DNA of 38,144 bases from Methylotenera sp. (GTDB taxonomy: Bacteria > Pseudomonadota > Gammaproteobacteria > Burkholderiales > Methylophilaceae). Below are positions 8,801-16,936 of this stretch, in pieces. A model generated the notes under the pieces. The model was not told where the DNA came from. It saw only the letters and a program-made list of their open reading frames with translations, and ran no database searches. The stretch lies in the NCBI GenBank assembly GCA_023259635.1, contig JALRGX010000154.1:1-38144 (forward strand). The letters run 5' to 3'. The translations under genes and the position numbers were made by a program. The number at the start of each line of letters is the position of its first letter. Within the stretch, counting starts at the first letter, position 1.

Positions 8801-11000
8801 CAATAAAAGTTATTATCGGCGTGGTAGGAAACATCTTGCGTTCAAGCATTACATTCAACAGATCCTCTACCGCCCAGGCAACCTCACCCAGTGCAACCAA
8901 ACCTACAGTACGGCCACTGCCTTTTAAAGTATGGTAAGCACGGCGCACCTCCGTTAGGGCCTCGCTATCTGTTGCATTCACGCGCAAAGCCTGCAGGTTT
9001 TGCGCTAGCGTTGCCAACACTTCCTCAGCCTCGGTTAAGAATATATCCTGCAGTTCCGGGTCAAATGCCTTGTCCACAACTACATTGGCTGCTGTTGCAG
9101 CAACTATTGGCGTTGGTGTCTCTGGTGTAATAACCTCAGGTTTGGGCACAACTGCGTCGCTAGTAGCGGGCTCTTCTACTTTAGACGCAGCAAACTCAGG
9201 AATTGACTTTTCAAATATAACTTCAGGCAGTGCAATAACTGGTTCAGCAACTGCAAGTATTGCATCAACATTCAGCTTGAGTGCTCGCGCGCCCTCTTCC
9301 AGGCGATTTAATGCATGTGATAAAGCATTATCAGACTCAATCCGTACATGAGGCAACTCTTCTGCATAAAGCCCAAGCATACTTAAACTCTCAGCTACAA
9401 GCTCGAAGCTATTAGTGTAAGCTTCACCGAGCGTTGTATTTATTGCGTTGTTTTTAAACAAATCAACAAACAATGTACTTAATTTTGCAATTGTTTTGGG
9501 TGTAGCCATTTCCAGCATTTCAAATGCCGCCACAACCTGTTGCAAAGGCTTATCTACCCCATTCAATACATTTACGTCATCTGGATTTCTAAAAAATGTA
9601 TCCAGTGCTTTTTCTACCAAACCTAAAGCATCGATAATCTGCTTTGCCACTGCCAGCACAACACTAGCATCAAGCTGGTTAGTTGCAAAGGCACTAACAG
9701 CTGGTGCAAGTTCAATACCTTGAGCAACGGCATGGAGGCGCTCAGTCTGAGTGGCAATCTTTTGTTTTACATCGGTATCCAGATGCTGGTAATGATCAGC
9801 ACAATGCTCGAGTAAATTTAACGATGCTGCAATTTCAATAAATGAAACTTCGTTTAATTTCTGTTTATCAGCCTTTAATGTTTGCACAGCATCATAAGTA
9901 GCATTAATTAACTTCACAACACTTTGATTGGAAATGTTTTGCTGTGCCGCTGAAGAAATTGTTTCCAGTTTGCTGATAAAAACCACTAAATCAGATGCAG
10001 AGGCTTCAGCGCTGCTACTATTACTGATATTGGACCAAAGCTCTTTAAGACCAGGCAGGTCAGCCACTAATTGTGCCAGAGCTGCACGTTCTGCTGCCGT
10101 TGATGGCATCGTTTCACTGCCAGATGCATCTTGTTGAGGTAGCGCATCATCCAGTCCAAATACGTCTTTTACGCGAGAAATTAGATCTGTAACACGGTCA
10201 CTGATAGCGACGTAATAAAGCAATTCACGCAATAATTGAGAAGGTGCCTTGGCATCTCCTGAAGCCAGATTACCAAGCTGGCGATCCAGTTTACGGCATA
10301 GCTTTTTTGCTCCATTGTTGCCTGCCAAGTTTTCCTGAACCAAGGCATCTGCAAACGCAGAAGCTGTCCACCATAATGTTCTGGGCGCATTCTTAACTTG
10401 AACCTGCTGAACTTTCACAATCGCCTCACGCATTGTTTTTAATGCATCAGCGCTCTTTGTGCGCAACCAATCCAGAAGGGACTTCTGAAAAATAGCTCTT
10501 TGTTCGGCAACAAAAATCGGGATTGCAGATTCTGCTATAGGATTAGATGGTAAATCCTTGGGTGCACTGTTATCAGTATTAGGGAAGAATAATTCACTCT
10601 CATCAATAAATTCGCCTTGTGCCTCAACCAAAGGTTTTAGCGTCGGGTACAAGCGTATTGGTGTATCTGGAGTACCGTTCATCAAATCTTGCAGATACTG
10701 AGACAATGTCTCTACAGCCCGAACCAGATGTGCAATGATCTCTTGGCTGGCGGGTACTGCTTGCTGCGCTATTTTATTCGTGAGCTTTTCAATCTCTGAA
10801 CAATAGCGTTTGCATCCTTCCAAACCCACCATATCTAATGCGCCATTGACTTGGTAAAGATGTGCCAAGGTAAGTCTTAAAGAGGCTGCATTACCTAAAT
10901 TCTGGCTAACCTCATTAAAGCTGGCCAGCACTTTTTTCAGCGACTGGTCAATCTCGTCTTTAACCCAGGACAATGGGCCGGTATCAAATGCTTCAGGCAT
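5844..11000 (-). CDS. chpA: ChpA/PilL hybrid chemotaxis histidine kinase (type IV pilus system)
   Basis: A 1718-residue CheA-like hybrid kinase of the Pil-Chp pathway, which controls twitching and surface responses. In order: a degenerate N-terminal Hpt-like region (AHLYQVNGALDMVGLEG, His47); long helical segments; a consensus Hpt (HTLKGSGRTVG, His690); a weaker Hpt (AHTLGSNALTAG, His832); a third (HTLKGSARMAG, His1034); dimerisation and HATPase domains (HLLRNAVAHGLES near 1310, DDGAGV, GRGVGLDAV); a CheW-like domain; and a C-terminal receiver (VVDDS from Asp1605, phosphoacceptor Asp1649 in LTDIEMP). Charged and Ala/Val/Pro-rich linkers join the Hpt domains. It is shorter than Pseudomonas aeruginosa ChpA (about 2470 residues). 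GGGAG precedes the ATG. It is the last gene of pilGHIJ-chpA; no PilK or ChpB adaptation enzyme follows. Confidence 0.96.
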   Translation of the reverse strand: MPEAFDTGPLSWVKDEIDQSLKKVLASFNEVSQNLGNAASLRLTLAHLYQVNGALDMVGLEGCKRYCSEIEKLTNKIAQQAVPASQEIIAHLVRAVETLSQYLQDLMNGTPDTPIRLYPTLKPLVEAQGEFIDESELFFPNTDNSAPKDLPSNPIAESAIPIFVAEQRAIFQKSLLDWLRTKSADALKTMREAIVKVQQVQVKNAPRTLWWTASAFADALVQENLAGNNGAKKLCRKLDRQLGNLASGDAKAPSQLLRELLYYVAISDRVTDLISRVKDVFGLDDALPQQDASGSETMPSTAAERAALAQLVADLPGLKELWSNISNSSSAEASASDLVVFISKLETISSAAQQNISNQSVVKLINATYDAVQTLKADKQKLNEVSFIEIAASLNLLEHCADHYQHLDTDVKQKIATQTERLHAVAQGIELAPAVSAFATNQLDASVVLAVAKQIIDALGLVEKALDTFFRNPDDVNVLNGVDKPLQQVVAAFEMLEMATPKTIAKLSTLFVDLFKNNAINTTLGEAYTNSFELVAESLSMLGLYAEELPHVRIESDNALSHALNRLEEGARALKLNVDAILAVAEPVIALPEVIFEKSIPEFAASKVEEPATSDAVVPKPEVITPETPTPIVAATAANVVVDKAFDPELQDIFLTEAEEVLATLAQNLQALRVNATDSEALTEVRRAYHTLKGSGRTVGLVALGEVAWAVEDLLNVMLERKMFPTTPIITFIEKVTADFATWVAELLEKQSVSLSPSPYQQQAKDLVTEFEQALEEKAVPQKEEVLIGGTRKLSKAFFDIFLAEAEQHYKTLVDAQDLIIMDSSESYRAAHTLGSNALTAGFTPIGDLARALEHWLDEHGGNWTEQHIELYSNVVKALGEGLESVKALKEPKTTRALIVALGESTAAMQATATQQAEAAVLEVEETEKSAKKTKEKTKVASKATEHAPAVEQVLPEAPITESEIEAVTEKPAAPAVVEVPAQQRKDNVVNEELLALFLEEARELVPQIGKDLRGWRANPQEHEYIDSLQRVLHTLKGSARMAGLTSIGDSVHGMEDHVIRALNHKITTEDFDSMFVEFDQISLMLEQAATSSGVVKPADEAGADATAEVVPARRKERQAQFLRMRADILDRLINEAGEVSIMRSRMDREMQDFKQSSIDLTDSITRLRAYLRELEIEAETQLQSRMSLLQEANEAFDPLEFDRFTRLQELTRMMAESVNDVSTIQHGLLLNLDQTDAALQQQNRMNRELQQGLMRVRMLPFATISERLQRIVRQTARELNKRVEMIIDGENIELDRGVLDKLGAPLEHLLRNAVAHGLESTEGRVKSGKPEIGHIRLKVSMENDEITLVITDDGAGVNLAKVKQKAIERGLFAAGQEVTEQALMAVIFEPGFSTADAISQIAGRGVGLDAVRSDIAALGGRIDVSNVVGSGAMFNIYLPVTLSVAQVVLVRAGHKVFAIPTVMIEQVQKLKPKALESAYEANKVVWADREYPLHFLSKLVGDNELVAQVHVYTPIILMRSGTYRTALHVDEIIGNQEVVMKPMGTQLSHVPGMIGASVLGDGAIVLLINAVQLANREIFAAGVVKAAEIAPVDESTRKVALVVDDSLTMRKVLSRVLEREDIEVVTANDGMDAIEKLQDVTPDIILTDIEMPRMDGFEFSRYVRDNPATIKTPLIVISSRTADKHRNVATEIGVNAFLGKPVQDETLIEQVKALLPK

Positions 11001-11099
11001 TCTGTACTCCCATTTCTATATACGATTTTTTCATGGAGTTTTATTAATCTCACGTTACAAATTAAACACGTCGCAATGACATATAAGTATTGTCTCGGG

Positions 11100-12875
11100 T
11101 TATAGTTTAAAGCCAGCCACTGAGTCACGCAGCTCTTCAGCCAGTGATGTGAGCTGACCAACAGACTCAGCTGTTAACTTGGTACCCTGTGTCGTTTGTG
11201 TCGTAATTTCCTGAATCATCTGCATGTTATTAGCAACTGTTTTGGCCGAATCGGTCTGTGCATTCGTTGCCACTGAAATTGATTGAATCAGCTGCGCCAG
11301 ATTGGTAGTAACAGTTTCAATTTCATTCAGCGCCTGACCCGCAGCATCAGCAACGCGTGCACCGTCAACCACACCCTCGGTACTCTTCTCCATCGCGGCA
11401 ACTGCGCCGTGTGTATCGGTTTGAATCGTTTTCACAATCGCACTAATCTGCTTGGTCGCCTCAGATGAACGTTCCGCCAGACGCTGAACCTCCTCCGCAA
11501 CTACGGTAAAGCCTCGACCCGCCTCACCGGCTGACGCCGCCTGAATCGCAGCATTCAACGCAAGAATATTGGTTTGTTCGGTAATGTCTGAAATCAGCTC
11601 AACGATCTCACTAATTTCCTGTGAGCTTTCGCCCAAACGTTTAATACGTTTAGAAGTTTCCTGAATCTGCGTACGAATCTCGTTCATCCCGGAGATCGTG
11701 TTCTGTACCGCCTGTGAACCCTGAACAGCGGCTTCCAGCGAGCGTTGCGCAACCTGAGCGGCCTGCGCCGCGTTGCTTGAAACCTGCAAAATAGAACGCG
11801 TCATGTCATTAACAGCTTCAGACGTTTGGGTAATCTGGGTAGACTGTGTTTCCGCAGCACTCAACAACTGCTCAGAAGTATCCTGCGCCACTGACGTAGC
11901 TGAAGTCACCTGCTCTGTTGCATGGTTAATCTCGGTAACCAGGTCCCGCAAACTATCGATTGTGTAGTTAATAGAATCAGCAATTGCACCGGTAATATTG
12001 TCACGAACTTCCGCTTTAACAGTTAAGTCACCATCAGCCAAGTCACCCATCTCATCCAGCAACTGTAAAACCGCTTCCTGGTTATCCTGACCTTCTTGCG
12101 CCAGCTGATTGGTCAAGACAACAGACTGTGCTGTTTGCTTTTTACCGTAGAAGAACATCAGGAACACCAGGACCAGGCCCAATAACAACAAGCCTACAAG
12201 CACGATCTGAATAAAACGTGTTTGCGTTTCAATCAGCGTGTTATTTTCATTTTCAATCGCTTGCGTAAAGTCATTACCAGCCTGCTTGCTCAACTCAAAC
12301 GCTGCCGTTAAATCAAGTAATGGCGCAGAAGCAGCAACAGTACCCAGCGGCAATGCAGGAACATACCGCTTATTAGCTACTTCAAAGAAGTTGGAACCAG
12401 CCTGAATCACCGTCTCCAACTGTGCTTGCAGTTTTTCATTATTAAGGTTTTTACGCCAATACTCAGAACGCTCCTTGAACAAGGCCTCACCTTTTGCGGC
12501 ATTTGCCAAGGCTCTATCCCGTTTTTCATTATTAAAACTGGTTGAAGCAACATAGGCCTCATTATATGAAGCAAACGCATCCAGAGGGAACATCGCTGGC
12601 GGGTTGGTATCCGCAACCAGATTTCGATATTCTTTAAGAATATTTGAAATAGGACCATTTACTCGCACCTGGTTAATAACCCAGAAACTCAGCAGCGCAA
12701 AAACAACAAACGCAATAATTTGCAACATCAACTGTCGATAACCCGCTGCTAAAGAGCCAGCATCAGAAGCGCTTTTCTTACTGGAAAATTTATTTTTGAA
12801 ATTCTGAAAGAAACCGCTTACCGTTGCCCCAAACTGCAAAGGCAGGTTTTTTAAAGCTGCAAGATTTAATGCCAT
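11100..12875 (-). CDS. pilJ: PilJ methyl-accepting chemotaxis receptor
   Basis: Receptor of the Pil-Chp system, 591 residues. A short cytoplasmic N-terminus precedes membrane segment 1 (about residues 46-67, [19 protein letters not shown]), a periplasmic helical region, and membrane segment 2 ([19 protein letters not shown]). A HAMP-like segment with [19 protein letters not shown] follows, then a long signalling coiled coil whose tip reads [20 protein letters not shown]. No CheR-tethering pentapeptide is seen at the C-terminus (SVAGFKL). I chose the ATG at 12873-12875 because GGGG lies 6 bases upstream; a longer frame from a TTG four codons earlier would overlap that site. The gap to pilI is 175 bases and to chpA 99 bases; neither holds an obvious gene. 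Confidence 0.95.
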   Translation of the reverse strand: MALNLAALKNLPLQFGATVSGFFQNFKNKFSSKKSASDAGSLAAGYRQLMLQIIAFVVFALLSFWVINQVRVNGPISNILKEYRNLVADTNPPAMFPLDAFASYNEAYVASTSFNNEKRDRALANAAKGEALFKERSEYWRKNLNNEKLQAQLETVIQAGSNFFEVANKRYVPALPLGTVAASAPLLDLTAAFELSKQAGNDFTQAIENENNTLIETQTRFIQIVLVGLLLLGLVLVFLMFFYGKKQTAQSVVLTNQLAQEGQDNQEAVLQLLDEMGDLADGDLTVKAEVRDNITGAIADSINYTIDSLRDLVTEINHATEQVTSATSVAQDTSEQLLSAAETQSTQITQTSEAVNDMTRSILQVSSNAAQAAQVAQRSLEAAVQGSQAVQNTISGMNEIRTQIQETSKRIKRLGESSQEISEIVELISDITEQTNILALNAAIQAASAGEAGRGFTVVAEEVQRLAERSSEATKQISAIVKTIQTDTHGAVAAMEKSTEGVVDGARVADAAGQALNEIETVTTNLAQLIQSISVATNAQTDSAKTVANNMQMIQEITTQTTQGTKLTAESVGQLTSLAEELRDSVAGFKL

Positions 12876-13050
12876 TTTGAACCCCAATTTCCAAAATTAT
12901 TATACGTACTTTGTAACTTTCTACACATAACCATTTATTTTAAAAAATATTTTTACAACTTAACTGCGATCACTGATCATGCCTACTTACATTCATAAAA
13001 CACCCGCATAAACTTGGCCATTGCCACTACGGTCTTGATAAATATCCCAC

Positions 13051-13569
13051 TTAAACAGGCTGAATAAAGTGTTTATCCTGCACTAAACCTTCAGCATCAA
13101 GCTCAAACCATTCATGACCATCCGCGTCTTTCAATTTCTGCTTGCTGAATAACTGTTTCGCTTCATTATTAGCTGATTGAGCATGCATTTCCTGAACGCT
13201 GCGCAAACCTGCCAAACTATCAACCAGTAATGCAACCTGAGCAGTTGTTTCTGTACTCAACAACATAATCCGGTTATGAACAGACTTTGCTGTAGGTGGC
13301 ATGTTTAAGAATTGCGCCAGATCACTCACGTTATACAAATTACCTCGGACGTTAGTTGTACCCAGAAACCAGGGTTTAGTTAGCGGCACAGATAAAATTG
13401 GCGGCACAGGCAAGACTTCCTTTACTTCATTTAAATTGATTAAAAATCTTTTTGTCCCTACCACCACCCCCAAACGAGATGAGGACTCAGTACCTACCTG
13501 GTTTGCTGCATCTTTAAGTTTTGCAAGAATCGCTTCCTGAAACTCGCGTAAATTTGACGTTTTTGCCAC
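13051..13569 (-). CDS. pilI: PilI, CheW-like adaptor of the Pil-Chp system
   Basis: A 172-residue CheW-domain protein that should couple the receptor PilJ to the kinase ChpA. The beta-barrel motifs are visible: SRLGVVVGTKRFLINLNEV, then EVLPVPPILSVPLTKPWFLG, GTTNVRGNLYNVSDLAQFL, and VALLVDSLAGLRSV. The start is a GTG at 13567-13569 with no clear Shine-Dalgarno; an in-frame TAA two codons upstream rules out a longer protein. It sits 38 bases downstream of pilH on the same strand. Position and family make PilI the best name, rather than a flagellar CheW. Confidence 0.93.
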   Translation of the reverse strand: MAKTSNLREFQEAILAKLKDAANQVGTESSSRLGVVVGTKRFLINLNEVKEVLPVPPILSVPLTKPWFLGTTNVRGNLYNVSDLAQFLNMPPTAKSVHNRIMLLSTETTAQVALLVDSLAGLRSVQEMHAQSANNEAKQLFSKQKLKDADGHEWFELDAEGLVQDKHFIQPV

Positions 13570-13607
13570 GATTTATTAACCAATCAAAAATGGAGTATTA
13601 ACTGTAG

Positions 13608-13973
13608 TTACTCTAAAGTTTTAATCAAAGCCAACAACTCAGAACCAACTACCGGCTTGGTAACGCAAGCCTTGGCACCCATTTTCATTGCCCAGGCCAA
13701 ATCAGTTGCCTGCGATTTACCCGTACATAAAATCACGGGTATATTGGCGGTATCAGGGTTTTTAGTGAGAGTACGAGTTACTTGAAACCCTGTCAGACCA
13801 GGCATCACGACATCACACAGAATTAAATCCGGGTGAATTTCCACTGCTTTAGACAGACATTCCTCACCACTTTCGGCGCCGATTACTGTGTAGCCGGATG
13901 TTTCCAGCAGTTCAGTTAAAAAGAAACGGTCCGTAGCAGAATCATCAACTACTAAAATATTTTGTATTGCCAT
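13608..13973 (-). CDS. pilH: PilH single-domain response regulator
   Basis: A 121-residue CheY-like receiver with no output domain. Acidic pair Asp10-Asp11 in LVVDDSATDR, phosphoacceptor Asp54 in LILCDVVMPG, the conserved Thr/Ser region (PVILCTGKS) and Lys in VTKPV are all present, so it should be phosphorylated by ChpA. In Pseudomonas, PilG and PilH act on pilus extension and retraction; the paralogue with the CDVVMPG..GFQ region, second in order, is PilH. GAGGA precedes the ATG. It starts two bases after the pilG stop, so the two are co-transcribed and probably translationally coupled. Confidence 0.93.
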   Translation of the reverse strand: MAIQNILVVDDSATDRFFLTELLETSGYTVIGAESGEECLSKAVEIHPDLILCDVVMPGLTGFQVTRTLTKNPDTANIPVILCTGKSQATDLAWAMKMGAKACVTKPVVGSELLALIKTLE

Positions 13974-13975
13974 GT

Positions 13976-14416
13976 TTAATCCTCTTCTTGATTATTTCTT
14001 GGTTGCGCGGCATAAGTTTGCACCGCTTCCAGCAATGTTTCCTGGGTAAAGGGTTTTGTGAGGTATTGATCGGAACCAACCATACGTCCGCGAGCACGGT
14101 CAAACAGGCCATCTTTACTTGAAAGCATGATAACCGGCGTTGTTTTGTAACGCGCGTTTCGTTTAATAAGGGAACAGGTCTGATAGCCATCCAGCCTTGG
14201 CATCATGATATCGACGAATATCAAATCAGGATGTTCATTGGATATTTTTGCCAATGCATCGAAACCATCCTCTGCGAGGATAACCTGACAGCCAGATGAT
14301 TTAAGAAATATTTCAGCACTACGACGAATCGTATTACTGTCATCAATGACCATGACTTTGATTGTAGATAATTGATCTGATGTCAATTTTTCTTGATTCG
14401 GCTTTTCCTGGGTCAC
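13976..14416 (-). CDS. pilG: PilG single-domain response regulator
   Basis: A 146-residue CheY-like receiver, the first gene of the Pil-Chp operon. A short polar N-terminal tail (VTQEKPNQEKL) precedes the receiver: VMVIDDSNTIRRSAE, phosphoacceptor Asp69 in LIFVDIMMPRLDGY, VIMLSSKDG and YLTKPF. I chose the GTG at 14414-14416, because a strong AAGGAG (14424-14429) lies 7 bases upstream. Starting at the ATG nine codons earlier would put that ribosome site inside the coding region. PilG is the output regulator for pilus extension in the Pseudomonas paradigm. It is divergent from the FIST gene across an AT-rich region of nearly 300 bases. Confidence 0.93.
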   Translation of the reverse strand: MTQEKPNQEKLTSDQLSTIKVMVIDDSNTIRRSAEIFLKSSGCQVILAEDGFDALAKISNEHPDLIFVDIMMPRLDGYQTCSLIKRNARYKTTPVIMLSSKDGLFDRARGRMVGSDQYLTKPFTQETLLEAVQTYAAQPRNNQEED

Positions 14417-14423
14417 CAGTAAG

Positions 14424-14429
14424 CTCCTT
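14424..14429 (-). promoter_or_regulatory. Ribosome binding site that fixes the pilG start
   Basis: The minus strand reads AAGGAG here, 7 bases before the GTG at 14416. It is the best Shine-Dalgarno near either candidate start and favours GTG over the ATG at 14443. Confidence 0.75.
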
Positions 14430-14485
14430 ATAATAATATGCAACTATTTATAGATATTAGTTTTTGCACTATTTTGTTGAGCCAT

Positions 14486-14513
14486 TTTATATACAGTCTT
14501 GGCTAATAGGCAA
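14486..14513 (-). promoter_or_regulatory. Possible promoter for pilGHIJ-chpA
   Basis: On the minus strand, TTGCCT (14513-14508), a 16-base spacer and TATAAA (14491-14486) make a reasonable sigma-70 match about 70 bases upstream of the pilG GTG. AT-richness makes chance matches easy. Confidence 0.35.
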
Positions 14514-14521
14514 TACCAATT

Positions 14522-14640
14522 AAAAATATTATTCAAAAAATAATAATATTTTTTCCCTTTTCTTTGAAAGGGTCATTTATAATAAATATTACATTTATTT
14601 ACAATTTTGTGTAGCATTTATTTACAAATTTAATTGTACA
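14522..14640. promoter_or_regulatory. AT-rich divergent control region of pilG and the FIST gene
   Basis: The shared intergenic region holds a 12-bp AT-only inverted repeat (14522-14533 with 14542-14553), a CCCTTT/AAAGGG hairpin just after it, a 13-bp exact direct repeat CATTTATTTACAA at 14592-14604 and 14615-14627 (period 23 bases, about two helical turns), and a TTGTACAA palindrome near 14634-14641. The spacing of the direct repeat suggests two regulator sites on the same DNA face. No regulator is identifiable. Confidence 0.4.
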
Positions 14641-14707
14641 AGATAAAGTTGCAGTGAAAATATTATAAAAATTCTGCAGTATTCAAGCAGAAATCCAAGG
14701 GGTCCGC

Positions 14708-15856
14708 ATGATAGTAAGACAAGAGTCATTAACGGCTAAGATGACGTTAAAAGATTTACCAGCCACTTCACCATTACCTACCGCAAATCTGGTTTTGGTA
14801 TTCGGTTCTGTAAAACGCTTTGGGGAATCAAAGCTACTAAGTACATTAAAAGAACGTTATCCAACCGCACAAATTATCGGCTGCTCCACTTCCGGAGAGA
14901 TCACTGCATCAGGCGTGTTTGATGACAGCTTGCAAATTACTGCAATCTTATGGGAAAAAACTGTCCAGCGTGTCACACACGCCAAAATGTCAGGCATGCA
15001 GAACTCATTTGAAACTGCTGCAGGCCTGGCCAAACAATTAAAGGCTGACAGCCTTAAAGCTGTACTTGTATACTCTGATGGCCTGAATGTTAACGGTTCC
15101 GAGTTACTCGAAGGCTTTAAAAGCGTACTTGGTGAAATCCCCATCATGGGCGGCATGGCTGGTGATGGCTTTAATTTCAGCAAAACAATACAGATATTCA
15201 ATGACACTGCCGGTGATGGTCTGGTAATCGCTGTTGGTTTATATGGTAATCATTTAATTGCTGCTACCGGCGTTGGCAGGGGCTGGAAGCCTTATGGCCC
15301 ACCACGCAAAGTAACAAAATCCGAGAAAAACGTCGTGCTGGAACTCGATGGCAAACCGGCACTTCCACTTTACAATCTATACATAGGTGCTCATTCTGCC
15401 AAAGGCTTACCTGGTAGCGGACTGAATTTTCCGTTTGCCATCATTGAAGAAGGCAAGCGCGATATTGAAAAAATTCGCACACTGCTTGCAATTGACCCAA
15501 AAACCAACAGCCTGACTTTTGCTGGCAACGTAGATGAAGGCGAAACCGTACGCTTCTGCCAAGCTACACATGACCGCCTGGTTGAAGGCGCCGGCGATGC
15601 CGCGCACTTGGTAAAAGACAACACAAATGTTAATCAGACCGGCTTAGCGGTTTGCGTAAGCTGTGTTGGCCGTAAAGGCGTAATGGCCGACCTGGTTGCT
15701 GATGAAGTAAAACTAGTACAGCAGATTCTAGGTAACCAAACTGCCATCACTGGTTTTTATTCATATGGCGAATTCGCACCGCGTCCAGATACCAATGATA
15801 GCGTACTGCATAACCAAACCATGACTATCGGCTACCTGAGCGAGAACCTGATCTAG
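14708..15856 (+). CDS. Stand-alone FIST domain sensor protein
   Basis: A 382-residue soluble protein made of the FIST N domain followed by FIST C. Typical elements are LVLVFGSVKRF, AQIIGCSTSGEI, VLVYSDGLNVNGSELLEG, IPIMGGMAGDGFNF and, near the end, ITGFYSYGEFAP. FIST is described as a sensory module, proposed to bind small ligands such as amino acids, often fused to kinases, chemoreceptors or diguanylate cyclases. Here no output domain, signal peptide or membrane segment is present, so it would need a partner. AAGGGG lies upstream of the ATG, and a strong terminator (15912) follows. It is divergent from pilG; a role as accessory input to PilJ/ChpA is inference only. Confidence 0.88.
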   Translation: MIVRQESLTAKMTLKDLPATSPLPTANLVLVFGSVKRFGESKLLSTLKERYPTAQIIGCSTSGEITASGVFDDSLQITAILWEKTVQRVTHAKMSGMQNSFETAAGLAKQLKADSLKAVLVYSDGLNVNGSELLEGFKSVLGEIPIMGGMAGDGFNFSKTIQIFNDTAGDGLVIAVGLYGNHLIAATGVGRGWKPYGPPRKVTKSEKNVVLELDGKPALPLYNLYIGAHSAKGLPGSGLNFPFAIIEEGKRDIEKIRTLLAIDPKTNSLTFAGNVDEGETVRFCQATHDRLVEGAGDAAHLVKDNTNVNQTGLAVCVSCVGRKGVMADLVADEVKLVQQILGNQTAITGFYSYGEFAPRPDTNDSVLHNQTMTIGYLSENLI

Positions 15857-15911
15857 AATTATAAAAAGACCCTACTAAAACAAAGGGTTATATTTGTTAA
15901 GTAATCCTCAT

Positions 15912-15942
15912 ACGCCCAGTGCAAACTGGGCGTTTTTGTTTT
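15912..15942 (+). terminator. Intrinsic terminator after the FIST gene
   Basis: ACGCCCAG (15912-15919), loop TGCAAA, CTGGGCGT (15926-15933), then a T-rich tail. The 8-bp GC-rich stem separates the FIST gene from tpx. Confidence 0.88.
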
Positions 15943-16007
15943 ATGATATCTAATTCCGCAGCTTAAACGCCTGCAATTCCAACATTTAACAAAAAAGGAT
16001 TAAGCAT

Positions 16008-16511
16008 ATGACAAACCCAGTTACCCTAAAAGGCAGCCCAGTAGAAATAGGCGGAAATTTCCCGCAAAAAGGCCAGGCTGCACCAGACTTCAACTTGGCG
16101 GATAAAACTCGCACAGACGTAACATTGGCAAACTTTGATGGCAAACGTAAAGTGTTGAACATTTTCCCAAGTATTGACACCCCTACTTGTGCAACATCCG
16201 TACGTACTTTCAACCAACAAGCAGCAAACCTCGACAACACAGTTGTATTATGCATTTCAGCTGACTTACCTTTCGCACAAAACCGCTTTTGCGCGGCTGA
16301 AGGGATTGAGAATGTTGTGACACTATCTACATTCCGCAATACAGCTGCTTTTGCTAACAGCTATGGCGTAGCAATCAATTCAAGCAGTTTGGCCGGCCTT
16401 ACCAGCCGTGCAGTAGTAGTGCTGGATGAAACTAACAAAGTTCTGCACAGTGAGTTAGTATCTGAAATCACCAGCGAACCTAATTACGATGCTGCCCTAG
16501 CAGTTCTGTAA
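16008..16511 (+). CDS. tpx: Thiol peroxidase (atypical 2-Cys peroxiredoxin)
   Basis: A 167-residue periplasm/cytoplasm-type peroxiredoxin of the Tpx family, which reduces hydrogen peroxide and organic, especially lipid, hydroperoxides using thioredoxin. The peroxidatic cysteine Cys61 sits in [16 protein letters not shown]; the resolving cysteine Cys95 in NRFCAAEG, the same spacing as E. coli Tpx. An extra Cys82 occurs in [13 protein letters not shown]. No signal peptide is seen. AAAGGA precedes the ATG at a good distance. It is a single-gene unit between two terminators (15912 and 16522). Confidence 0.97.
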   Translation: MTNPVTLKGSPVEIGGNFPQKGQAAPDFNLADKTRTDVTLANFDGKRKVLNIFPSIDTPTCATSVRTFNQQAANLDNTVVLCISADLPFAQNRFCAAEGIENVVTLSTFRNTAAFANSYGVAINSSSLAGLTSRAVVVLDETNKVLHSELVSEITSEPNYDAALAVL

Positions 16512-16521
16512 GATCAGGATA

Positions 16522-16552
16522 TAAAAAAACCAGCTTAAAGCTGGTTTTTTTA
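16522..16552. terminator. Bidirectional terminator between tpx and the MazG-like gene
   Basis: Seven A, CCAGC, loop TTAAA, GCTGG, seven T. The symmetric A and T runs let it serve both tpx (plus) and the convergent RNB-to-MazG operon (minus). Confidence 0.92.
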
Positions 16553-16556
16553 TAAC

Positions 16557-16916
16557 TTAATCTTCTGAATAAGCCGTATATTTAGCATTACTTCCCCGTG
16601 CCTTGTCAGCAGGGTATTTTTTGGCATTAATATCTATTTTCTGGTTAGCCGCTTCAATCAAATCCACACCTAACACTTCAGCAATTCTCAATAAATAAAC
16701 AAAAGTATCCGCCAATTCATGGCTAACCGCTTCCCTCTTTTCAGAAGATAACTGCTGACTTTCAGCCGGGGTGTCCCACTGAAACTGCTCAACCAGCTCG
16801 GCCGCTTCAACGATCATTGCCATCGCCAGATTTTTAGGCGTGTGGAACTGCGCCCAATCCCGCTCTGTAACAAAATGATTAATGCGTGTCCTTAATTCCT
16901 GAAGCGAATCAGCCAT
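16557..16916 (-). CDS. MazG-like nucleotide pyrophosphohydrolase (dCTPase/RS21-C6 type)
   Basis: A 119-residue all-alpha NTP pyrophosphatase. The metal-binding pattern EAAELVEQFQW and, about 30 residues on, HELADTFVYLLRIAEVLGVDL give the ExxE...ExxD signature. The W of the N-terminal RDWAQFHTPKNLAMAM segment is typical of the bacterial homologues of human DCTPP1, which cleave non-canonical dNTPs to monophosphates and keep the pool clean. The exact substrate cannot be read from sequence. GGAG lies upstream of the ATG. It is the last gene of a four-gene minus operon, 20 bases after rlmL. Confidence 0.88.
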   Translation of the reverse strand: MADSLQELRTRINHFVTERDWAQFHTPKNLAMAMIVEAAELVEQFQWDTPAESQQLSSEKREAVSHELADTFVYLLRIAEVLGVDLIEAANQKIDINAKKYPADKARGSNAKYTAYSED

Positions 16917-16936
16917 TACCTAACTCCTATATCAAA

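Noticed and set aside
12876-12887. Longer pilJ starting at TTG 12887
   Set aside because: The GGGG ribosome site lies inside this extension; the ATG at 12875 fits better.
5844-14416. Flagellar chemotaxis operon
   Set aside because: Gene order pilG-H-I-J-chpA, the multi-Hpt kinase and the PilJ-type receptor indicate the type IV pilus pathway; no flagellar genes are present.
14414-14443. Longer pilG starting at ATG 14443
   Set aside because: It would place the AAGGAG ribosome site inside the coding region; the GTG at 14416 has ideal spacing.
14592-14627. CRISPR-like repeat
   Set aside because: Only two 13-base copies with a 10-base gap; no array and no cas genes.
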